Shown here piece after piece: positions 42,267-50,212 of a DNA stretch of 64,000 nucleotides. The stretch covers positions 3,754,501-3,818,500 of the forward strand of contig NZ_CP136521.1 in the NCBI RefSeq assembly GCF_032814565.1, written 5' to 3'. Under the pieces are notes generated by a model. The model was not told the origin of the DNA. It saw only the letters and a list, made by a program, of their open reading frames with translations, and did no database searches. The stretch's first letter is position 1; the number at the start of each line of letters is the position of its first letter. The translations under genes and the position numbers were made by a program. This stretch comes from Hwangdonia lutea (GTDB lineage: Bacteria > Bacteroidota > Bacteroidia > Flavobacteriales > Flavobacteriaceae).

Positions 42267-45200
42267 TTATTTTATTTTAAATAAATTGTCGATTTCAGAT
42301 ATAATACTATCATTTGGTGCGACTTTATAAAACTCCTCAAGTAAATCTAAAGTCGTTGGTTTTTTAGGGTATTTATGGTGTAAAAGAAAATCCTGAAGTG
42401 CTTCATTCACTTTATCTTCCCCTATCAATTCACTAAATTTCACCATTGCTATTGCCCCCTTAGAATAACTAATGTGTGCATATCCAGGCTTAACTTTATA
42501 TAGTGGCTGATTATCATATAATCCTTTTTCGGTATCATATATTTGCTCATGTATTTTCAGTCTTTCTATCATTTTTTCTTTTCCATACATCTTTTTATAT
42601 AGCATCATTTCAGTGTACATAGCTAGAGTTTCAGTAAGCATCGTAGCACCTTCCCTATAATCTGGATTAATTTGGGTGTTTCCCCACCAAAGATGCGAAA
42701 GCTCGTGTCCTGCCAATTCATTAATAACATCTTGTTTTTTATCGCCTTCCAAATTGGTATGAAAAATCATGTCTTCAGTCATGAATACAGTAGATGGGTA
42801 GGCCGTTGCAGCAAAACCTGAAGTGAAAGCGGATATTTCAACAAAATTGATTGTTTTAAAAGGATACTCACCAAAGTTCTCTATACAATAGTCAAGGGTG
42901 ATTTTAGCATTATTGATAAGGTGTTCTATATTCTCAAAGTGCTTTTTATCATAATATACATTAATGGCTATCTCATTATGTTGAATGGATTTATGTTCAT
43001 ATTCAGCAGATGATAAAGCAAATCGGAATGGTATATTTTCTGCACTGTATTCATAGTAATTCCTGTTGTTTTCAGACCATTGCTGTATTAAATCTCCAGT
43101 ACCTAAAGCTGTTTGAGTTTTTTCAGTAGAAATGGTCATTTCTAAATTGATAAAATCTTTTTTAAATACTTCAGGGCTTTCTAATGCTTTCAATTCTGAA
43201 GCTTTGCCTAAATTAAATTCAGTCCGTTTCTCTGCGTCATCAATTTCTCTATCACTTTGATACCCAAAAGTTGGATAGTAATTACTGACTCTCATAAAGG
43301 AACCATTATTTACAATAGCATTAAAGGATTGGTGTCCGTTTACAGCAAACCATTTGTAGGACAAATAAAAGGTTAAACTAGCTACTTCATTAGGTTGCAA
43401 CGGTTTATTCAAATTAACTTCAGTTACATATTCTTCAATTTGTAATTTATCCCAACCACTTTTAAATAAAGCTGATTCAATTTTTAAATCAGGATGAAAA
43501 TTGATTAATACGCTAGAAATTGGCTCATTGGTGTTATTTTTTATAACATAGTCTCCACTTATTTCATATGCATTTTTAGAAGGATACAGATTAATTTGGG
43601 TAGTCACATCTGTAATTGTTGGATGTGGAATGGTTTCATATTTTTTAAAAACTTTTTCGTAATTAACGGCTTCTAAGGCTAATTTCTCCTTATTATTTGG
43701 CATATAACCATTCAAGAAAAATATACCGCTAGTGATACCCAAAATAAGAAAAGCAAAAGCTAACAGGGTTTTCTTTCTATTAAAAGTTTTGGTCTTTACA
43801 AAATCATTAATCAACCAGAGTAAAGCGATTAAACCTATTCCAAACAAGAGGCGTTGTGAGAATGCTAAAAGATAGATTCCATAGCCATTAAAGTCACTAT
43901 AAATTCCATTATAACCAGAAAATATATGTAATAATGGATACGAAAAGATGTAATTTGATAAGGGACTAGCTAAAGCAAAAACGCTTACCGTAGAAACACC
44001 CAAACTAGCATATCGGTTATTAATCGTATCATTTATCAATAACAAAAAGGCAGAAAACAGAATTAAAGGACCTGAATTAAAGATAAAGACACCTAAATAG
44101 GCGTTCCAGTCTATACTATAATAGCCATAACTAAACTGAAAAACCAATGCTTCAATGATTAGAAGTGTTGTAAAAAAACTAACTAATATACTTGCAGACA
44201 TAAAATGACCTGTCATTTTACTCTTTGAAAAAAAGATACTTTTTTCGATTAAACTAAAATTAGAAGCATGACTTCTCCAATATAAATCATTGACAAAATA
44301 GGCTAAAATCATTAGTCCAACTAAAAGGAAGTTTGATGAAATAGAAGTCGCCAAAAGACCAGAAGTTGCATATTTTTCAGGTAGTCTTATACCTTTGTCA
44401 ATGTCGGCATACATTTCCATCCCAATATAAAATATGAGCAATAAGGAAACAGCGGCAATAACAACACTTTTAAAAAGGTATATTACATCTAATTTGGTAA
44501 AGGATAATGCCGATTTAAAATCCATTATACTTCCAAAATTTAACTTTGTTGTTTTTATGGATTTTAAATTCCTAATAGAATTAACCACATTGTCCTTTAC
44601 TTTCTTTTTAGCTTTATAACTCTGTTTTCTTGAGAATGTAAACAGTCTATAACTGCTCCATAAAAAGAATCCAGATATAAATAGAAAAACTCCTCGATTT
44701 AATAGAAATATATTGGTCAATGGGACAATAACATCATTTTTTTGAGTCACTGAAAATGATCTTGCTTCAAAAAAGTAGGCTGATAATCCAAAAGGATCCA
44801 ACATCGCAGAGATTTGTTGGGCCTCTATGGATTGTGGCATACTCCCAGACATAAAAGGGGAATTAGAAAATACTAATAACACCATATAAAGCACATAAAG
44901 CAGTAGCCCTCCAATGACTACCAATAGTTTTTTTTGTGTTGTATAGGCTATAAAAAATAAAAAGCTGCAAACAAATAATGCATTGAGTAACCCAAAAACA
45001 AGTAATGGATAAAGATAATGCCATACATTTAACCCCATTTGCATCTCGTCTCCCGTTCGTGAATTTTGACCTATGACAAAACCTAAAATCAAAAACCCAA
45101 AACTTAAGAATGTTTTCAAGAAGAAAAAACAAAAATTTATCTTTTTGGTAAGTCATTTTGGAAAAAGGAAGCGCAAAAATTACCAAGTCGAATTTTGCGT

Positions 45201-45438
45201 CCCATTCTTTAAATAGTATTTGATTAGCATATAATATGGCAAAAAATATAATTGATAAGCTTAACATTCCCATCATAAAACCAATGGTGTATGGTGAATT
45301 AAGATATATACCTTCGCCAGCAGTCATATTGAATTTATTACCAGAAAACACGCCTAAAAGCACGATGACTAAAAACATTGGATAGATAGTCCATCGTTTT
45401 GAAATTTGACTAAATTCGAATTGTAATATAGCATTCAT
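42267..45438 (-). CDS. ABC permease-M1 metallopeptidase fusion, one frameshift
   Basis: A gene of about 1,050 codons read in two overlapping frames. The first (from ATG at 45438) encodes the first membrane segments up to KDKFLFF; the second (42267-45119) resumes with KTFLSFGFLILGFVIGQNS. Removing one T from the run opposite 45124-45129 joins them exactly. The N-terminal half has about ten membrane helices; the C-terminal ~450 residues are an M1 aminopeptidase with the zinc site HELSHLWWGN and the downstream catalytic E in TETLAMYTEM. This permease-M1 fusion is a known Bacteroidota family, here broken or misread. Confidence 0.83.
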
Positions 45439-45449
45439 AACATATGTTT

Positions 45450-46313
45450 TTAAGCAAGCGTTTTAAAATACACGTGCTCCAATAAAGGTGTTACAGCATT
45501 AAATCCTTCAGGTTTTGTTTCCGAAAAGATGGTAATGTGTAGTACTCGTTCAATTAATTGCTGACTAATGATTTGATAATTTGATTGGTAGTTTTCCAGT
45601 TCATCATGTTTAATAGCCTTTGACCAAATTTTATGTTCCAGTTCAGAAATCAATTCTTTAGGTTTTCCTGTTTTTAAAATCTGCCCTTTATTCATAATGG
45701 TCATTTCGGAACATAGATTTTTTACATCTTCAATTAGATGTGTAGATAGAATTACTATAACTTCATTGCTTATATCACTTAACAACATATTAAAGCGATT
45801 ACGCTCTTCTGGATCTAGTCCAGCAGTAGGCTCATCTACAATAACAATTTTGGGATTCCCTAGTAAAGCCTGGGCGACACCAAAACGTTGTTTCATTCCT
45901 CCCGAAAATGTATGCACTTCTTTGTCTCTAAAATCCCATAGATTGACTTTCTCCAATAAATATTGAATTTGAATTTGGCGTTCTTCTTTATCTTTCAAAC
46001 CTTTTAAAACAGCAATATGACTTAATAAATCATAGGCATTAACTTTAGGATAGACTCCAAAATCTTGAGGTAGAAATCCTAAGTTCTTTTTAATGTAATC
46101 GGGATTGCTAACAATATCTACATCATTGAAACCAATACTTCCAGACGTGGGTTTTTGTAATCCAATTATGGTTTTCATCAAAGAGGATTTACCGGCACCA
46201 TTAGGTCCTAATAAACCAAACATGCCGTTTTTAATTTCCAAAGAAATGTTTTGTATTGCCTGATGACCATTTTTATAGGTAAGTTCGAGATTGTTAATTT
46301 TTAAAGTATTCAT
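45450..46313 (-). CDS. ABC transporter ATP-binding protein
   Basis: 287 residues. Walker A LLGPNGAGKSSLMKTI (about 34-49), Q-loop FLPQDFGVYP, signature TFSGGMKQRFGVAQAL (about 137-152), Walker B IVIVDEPTAGLDPEERN and the H-loop STHLIEDV. It powers the adjacent permease-peptidase, whose start is 12 bases downstream. The trio with the exported hydrolase suggests uptake, export or processing of a peptide or lipid. Confidence 0.95.
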   Translation of the reverse strand: MNTLKINNLELTYKNGHQAIQNISLEIKNGMFGLLGPNGAGKSSLMKTIIGLQKPTSGSIGFNDVDIVSNPDYIKKNLGFLPQDFGVYPKVNAYDLLSHIAVLKGLKDKEERQIQIQYLLEKVNLWDFRDKEVHTFSGGMKQRFGVAQALLGNPKIVIVDEPTAGLDPEERNRFNMLLSDISNEVIVILSTHLIEDVKNLCSEMTIMNKGQILKTGKPKELISELEHKIWSKAIKHDELENYQSNYQIISQQLIERVLHITIFSETKPEGFNAVTPLLEHVYFKTLA

Positions 46314-46317
46314 AATT

Positions 46318-46455
46318 TTAGTTTTTATAATAACTTTGGTTTTTCCAATCTTCTTTATTAATTGGCATGTAAAATCCCGATGACTTAGCTATTTTATGTG
46401 CTTCATTCATTATTTCCTTGATTGATTTTATTTCAAAAGTTTCTTGAGAACGCTC
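46318..46455 (-). pseudogene. C-terminal remnant of an unknown protein
   Basis: A 45-codon minus-strand frame ending at TAA 46318-46320: ERSQETFEIKSIKEIMNEAH, KIAKSSGFYMPINKEDWKNQ, SYYKN. It has a natural-looking protein ending but no start codon, and stops lie just upstream. It sits 5 bases before the ABC ATPase start. Probably the tail of a gene lost by deletion. The rest of 46456-46641 holds nothing I can identify. Confidence 0.4.
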
Positions 46456-46641
46456 TTATATTAATTTTTATATTTATAATTATTTTAAACTATTTCTATA
46501 TAACAATAAGTAGCTTTTTAAAACCTTTTATGTTTATACACATAATAAGAATGCAGCAACAAAGTAGCGCTGTTAAGAAAATATTACTTGCTTGAAAAGG
46601 ATAAACATTTGTTCTAAAAGAAGTGTTTTGATATTTTATTT

Positions 46642-47718
46642 TTAATTAAAATTATTGATGGTTAACACTGCTATTTCTCTAGTAATTTTTGTTGGTGAAT
46701 GACAATCACAATTACTAAATCCTATTACATAAATATCTAAACTAGGAATATACACACCCATAGATTTAAACCCGAAGATGCTTCCCCCATGTTCTCTTGT
46801 TGGAATACCTTCAATATTTTTTAAGTGCCAACCATATCCATAGGTAAATTGTTCACCATTATTTAATGTGCCTTTTGTAAATACCTTGTCTATCGTGCTA
46901 TTGGCAACTAAAATATTGTTGTTAATAGCCTCTTGCCATTTTAACATATCATCTACTGTAGACATCAATGATCCAGAAGCATAAGGAATAGATAGGCTGA
47001 CATTCATTTTATTAATAAACCCTCCTCTGTTGTGATATCCATAAGCTCTGTCCTTGACAATCTCTCTTTCGCTCGCATAACGAGAATTATTCATTCCAAC
47101 TTTTTCAAAAATGTTTTGTTCAATAAAGTCTTCATAAGCTTTGCCAGATACTATTTCTATGATGTAACCTAAAACCACATAACCAGAATTATTATAGTCA
47201 AACTGTTCTCCAGGTTGAAAATCTGTAGGCTCGTCTTTAAAAAAATCGACCAAATCTTTGGGTGTCAAATCTTTTCTTGCAATGCTCATAATTGATTTCA
47301 TTTTAGTAAAATCTTTTATTCCAGATGTATGCGTCAATAAATGGTGAATTGCGATATTGTTCCCGTTTGGGTAATCTGGAATGTATTTTGAAATAGTGTC
47401 ATTTACATTTAATTTTCCTTGTTCTTCCAATATCATGATACCAACTGCGGTAAATTGTTTGGTCATCGATCCAATTTGAAACACGTTGTCTGGCTTCATA
47501 TTCACATCTAATTCAATATTGGCTTTGCCGAAGGCTTTTCTATATATGGGTTTTCCTTCTTTAGCTACTAAAAACACAGCACCAGGGCCATTATTATCTT
47601 TAAATACAGTTGCTAAAACACTATCAATTTGAGTTTCCACTGTTTGGGAATAACCAACCTGTAGTGTATTCATGGCAATAAAAATAAATAAGCCTATTTT
47701 CATGATTATTAATTTCAT
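46642..47718 (-). CDS. Secreted serine hydrolase (class C beta-lactamase fold)
   Basis: 358 residues, signal peptide ending VGYSQ; the start may be 47718 or the internal ATG at 47703 (MKIGLFIF). Motifs SMTK (Ser about 84), YNN (Tyr about 175) and HGG near residue 309 define the family. It lacks the extra C-terminal domain of the 11479-12825 enzyme. An operator/promoter pair identical in layout, and over 25 bp in sequence, to that of module B lies 49-97 bases upstream, so it is probably under the same Crp/Fnr control. Confidence 0.88.
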   Translation of the reverse strand: MKLIIMKIGLFIFIAMNTLQVGYSQTVETQIDSVLATVFKDNNGPGAVFLVAKEGKPIYRKAFGKANIELDVNMKPDNVFQIGSMTKQFTAVGIMILEEQGKLNVNDTISKYIPDYPNGNNIAIHHLLTHTSGIKDFTKMKSIMSIARKDLTPKDLVDFFKDEPTDFQPGEQFDYNNSGYVVLGYIIEIVSGKAYEDFIEQNIFEKVGMNNSRYASEREIVKDRAYGYHNRGGFINKMNVSLSIPYASGSLMSTVDDMLKWQEAINNNILVANSTIDKVFTKGTLNNGEQFTYGYGWHLKNIEGIPTREHGGSIFGFKSMGVYIPSLDIYVIGFSNCDCHSPTKITREIAVLTINNFN

Positions 47719-47766
47719 TCTATTCGATTTTTGATTGATTATTTATTTAAATTTTCTGTAATAAGT

Positions 47767-47811
47767 CAAAACTAGATCATTCAATATCCAAAAAACTTAA
47801 GGTATCTTAAG
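47767..47811 (-). promoter_or_regulatory. Crp/Fnr-type operator and -7 box of the serine hydrolase
   Basis: Palindrome CTTAAGATACCTTAAG (minus strand, 47796-47811), 21 bases, then TAGTTTTG (47767-47774), a perfect TAnnTTTG. The flanking 25 bases (47790-47814) are the exact inverse of 33841-33865. Leader to the ATG at 47718 is about 43 bases. Confidence 0.8.
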
Positions 47812-47866
47812 AAAGGTTAAAAACTTAAAATTGAAAGTAATTATGACTGCAAAGCACGGCTTAAGG

Positions 47867-48562
47867 TTACACGGTTTTTATACTATTCCTTTTAAAAGAC
47901 TTCTTCTTAAATCCTTTAATTAATAACCAAATGGTAAACGAGAACTCACCAATGACTGAAGGCATAACCACTATGACTTCGAAAGTGCTTTTATAATCGA
48001 TATAATTTGACATAAATAATTTTGCCACCCCATCAATGGTATAACCTATTGCCGCAAGCATCAATAACATCCCTAATGATTTTGGGATATATGTTGATTT
48101 TAAAATGATATACCCTAAAAAAATTAAATGAAAAGCGAAGAATAACAGTCCAATAGTCCAAAGCTCATCAAAGCCTATTAATAGCTTTGTTACTCTATGC
48201 TGTATAACCTCTGCATTACTTACGTTATTTGTTAGTTGATAGATTTTCCATAATTTAAATAAAGCAGCTCCAAAAAATAAAGCATGCAATAACCTAAAAA
48301 AAGAGGCCAGATAAGATATGCTTTTACTAATTGATTTTGTTAAACCAAATAGCGCCCAAACCAATAACCCATCAAAAAATAGCATAACTAAAAACCCAAG
48401 CAATCCTTTGCCAAATTGCGAATGATTATTCATAAAATTTGAAGTTGTAGCTATTGAATTATTAACATCAATAAGACTTTCAAGCACAGCAAAGTTGGCA
48501 TAAAAACCAGCTATAAAAACCATTACATAAGCTACACCTGATATTTTAGCTATTTGTTTCAT
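47867..48562 (-). CDS. DUF4386-family membrane protein
   Basis: About 231 residues from the ATG at 48562 (MKQIAKISGVAYVMVFIAGF), preferred over 48571 because the promoter leaves a leader of about 17 bases. Six hydrophobic segments, including HSQFGKGLLGFLVMLFFDGL, IGLLFFAFHLIFLGYIILKS and GMLLMLAAIGYTIDGVAKLF, match DUF4386. Function is unknown. It is preceded by a Crp/Fnr-type operator and -7 box. Confidence 0.83.
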   Translation of the reverse strand: MKQIAKISGVAYVMVFIAGFYANFAVLESLIDVNNSIATTSNFMNNHSQFGKGLLGFLVMLFFDGLLVWALFGLTKSISKSISYLASFFRLLHALFFGAALFKLWKIYQLTNNVSNAEVIQHRVTKLLIGFDELWTIGLLFFAFHLIFLGYIILKSTYIPKSLGMLLMLAAIGYTIDGVAKLFMSNYIDYKSTFEVIVVMPSVIGEFSFTIWLLIKGFKKKSFKRNSIKTV

Positions 48563-48584
48563 AATCCGCATATAAAATACCCTG

Positions 48585-48629
48585 CAAAATTATTAGCTCA
48601 AAAAATAGATTTCATTGACTTTGGTTAAG
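48585..48629 (-). promoter_or_regulatory. Crp/Fnr-type operator and -7 box of DUF4386 gene
   Basis: CTTAACCAAAGTCAAT (minus strand, 48614-48629), 21 bases, TAATTTTG (48585-48592), a perfect TAnnTTTG. The half-site TTAACCAAAG is shared with the 38619-38634 operator and not with the CTTAAG class, so the two probably answer to the same regulator. Confidence 0.72.
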
Positions 48630-48747
48630 AAAAGTTTGTGATGGCTTAAACCAATGGTTTGGTTGAAGCAAACATAGCAAGACGATTAAATGTTAATACA
48701 TATTATAAAGAGATACATTAAGTTCCTAACTCCAGTTCATAGACATT

Positions 48748-48921
48748 TCAAGAAATACGGGGCAAATATTTTACACACATATGCAAAGCATTCATGAGCT
48801 CCTTATTTAAACGATAAAAATCTGCGAATAACTTCCAACGCTTGCCAGCTCCAAAATAAAAACTACCCTTTTTGAACTTATCAAAAACCGCATATTCGAG
48901 ACAATATCCGTCATAAAAAAT
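48748..48921 (-). pseudogene. Decayed coding remnant near the tRNA
   Basis: Minus-strand frame of ~57 codons ending at TGA 48748-48750: IFYDGYCLEYAVFDKFKKGS, FYFGAGKRWKLFADFYRLNK, ELMNALHMCVKYLPRIS. It has the amino-acid balance of real protein but no start codon (preceded by a stop), and I do not recognise it. It could be a fragment of a mobility gene, the kind expected beside an integration site; this is a guess. The remaining bases from 48630 to 49094 hold no gene. Confidence 0.4.
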
Positions 48922-49094
48922 TTAGATGATTCTCATGGGTTGCCGTAAGAGCTTAAAATTACTCTAAAAGATATTTTCTAAGCACTTGTTATGTGTAGAA
49001 CTTCAATTTATCCTTTTTACCCTTTCATTATCTGTTCCTATACTTTTTCGGTTTTGGTGAAATAAGTGTTTTGGTGAAGTATTAGTGAAACAAA

Positions 49095-49123
49095 AAAGCT
49101 CCACTAAAAAATAGTGAAGCTTT
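49095..49123 (-). terminator. Terminator of tRNA-Arg, inside the island
   Basis: AAAGCT and AGCTTT form the base, ACTA and TAGT the top of a stem directly 3' of the tRNA, followed on the minus strand by TTTTTT. It was presumably carried in by the island and replaces the original terminator now found at 3668-3710. Confidence 0.75.
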
Positions 49124-49125
49124 AA

Positions 49126-49147
49126 GTGAGCCCTGAAGGATTCGAAC
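49126..49147. repeat. Right att-like repeat (tRNA-Arg 3' end)
   Basis: 22 bases identical to 3713-3734. The repeat covers the 3' acceptor strand and T arm of the tRNA gene. The preceding bases differ (TGT left, TAA right), so identity ends cleanly one base outside the tRNA. Confidence 0.8.
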
Positions 49148-49200
49148 CTTCGACCGCCTCCTTAGAAGGGAGGTGCTCTATCCAGCTGAGCTAAGAGCCC
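49127..49200 (-). tRNA. tRNA-Arg (anticodon TCT)
   Basis: 74 bases on the minus strand, starting GGGCTCTTAGCTCAGCTGG. The acceptor stem closes with two G-U pairs, the anticodon stem CCTCC/GGAGG carries the loop CTTCTAA with TCT in the middle, and the T arm is GAAGG-TTCGAAT-CCTTC. CCA is not encoded. It decodes AGA. Its 3' end is the integration site of the island to its left. Confidence 0.97.
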
Positions 49201-49456
49201 GTAGTTTTTGTGTTTCTACGAAAACGTGTTTGAGTTGGCAAATAAATTGCCACACCCTTTATATTATTTAAACAATCAATAAAAACTGCGATTTTACAAC
49301 CATAATGTGGCGTGTCATGCGCAATTAATTTGAAAAGAACTTTAGTTTATTTACGTATTGCAAATGTGCGTGCAAATATAATATGCTATTAACTATTATA
49401 CAAGATAATTTATTCTATTTTTTTAGAAACTATCTTAAAAATCGTGAATATGGAAT

Positions 49457-50194
49457 TTATAATTCTTTAAGTTTAATATTTCTGTACCAAACTTTATCGC
49501 CATGGTCCTGTAATCCAATATGTCCGGTTTTGTAGGTACCGAATCCTTTCCAATCTTTAAATTTGGAATTTGCAATCATTTTTTCCCATGCTTCACCACG
49601 AAGCGGAAATTCAACTATGACTGTTCCGTTTAACGAGGCACTTCCTTTATTGGCGTTATGGTCAATTTTAATTTCAGTTAAATTCCATTCTCCTGCGGGT
49701 TTGCACACATCGTAAGCGGGCTCAACCAAATCGTACAAAGCTCCAGCTTGATGAAATTTTGGATTTGCCTTAGCATCGGCATGCCTTTCGTTATCCAATA
49801 CTTGTATTTCCATACCTGTGTGATAGGCTTCGGGATAAGCTTCGTCTTCAAAAACACCCCAAAAAATACCGCTATTGCCTCCTTCTGAAATTTTCCATTC
49901 GAGAGACAAAATGAAATTGGTGAACTTTTCTTTAGTGATAATATTTTTACCGCCATTTTCGCCAGGTGTAAAAGCTAGAGTTTTATTTTCAATGGTCCAT
50001 TCCGGGTAAATGGAATCAGCCAAATAACCTCGCCAATTATCTAATGACGTTCCATCAAAAAGTGTTATCCATTCTTCTGAAGCCTCTATTTCAATGGTAT
50101 TGTCACCTTTATTTTCAATAGGCAAACTCGTTTTTTTCTGTTTACAAGAAACTATGATTAACAACACGAATAATAAATGAATTAACGATTTCAT
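49457..50194 (-). CDS. DUF1080 (3-keto-disaccharide hydrolase-like) lipoprotein
   Basis: 245 residues. Lipoprotein signal MKSLIHLLFVLLIIVSC (Cys about 17). The jelly-roll domain shows WITLFDGTSLDNWRGYLADS, then NFILSLEWKISEGGNSGIFW, MEIQVLDNERHADA and WNLTEIKIDHN, the PF06439 pattern. Members cleave 3-keto-glycosides. It is the last gene of the five-gene minus operon (gap 18 bases to the TIM-barrel gene). A second DUF1080 gene lies at 55998-56807. Confidence 0.92.
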   Translation of the reverse strand: MKSLIHLLFVLLIIVSCKQKKTSLPIENKGDNTIEIEASEEWITLFDGTSLDNWRGYLADSIYPEWTIENKTLAFTPGENGGKNIITKEKFTNFILSLEWKISEGGNSGIFWGVFEDEAYPEAYHTGMEIQVLDNERHADAKANPKFHQAGALYDLVEPAYDVCKPAGEWNLTEIKIDHNANKGSASLNGTVIVEFPLRGEAWEKMIANSKFKDWKGFGTYKTGHIGLQDHGDKVWYRNIKLKEL

Positions 50195-50212
50195 AATTAA
50201 TGATTTAAATAA

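Larger units (their letters stand above)
3713..49147. mobile_element. Genomic island inserted at tRNA-Arg 3' end (no integrase found)
   Basis: The block is bounded by identical 22-bp direct repeats (3713-3734 and 49126-49147). The right repeat is the 3' end of an intact tRNA-Arg; the left one is an isolated tRNA tip followed by a tRNA-type terminator. The interior is more AT-rich by eye than either flank. It is packed with accessory genes and holds at least six broken genes. No integrase, relaxase, phage or conjugation gene is visible, so it is best described as a stranded or decayed integrative island. Short coding remnants beside the tRNA (48748-48921) may be what is left of a mobility or adjacent gene. 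Confidence 0.65.
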
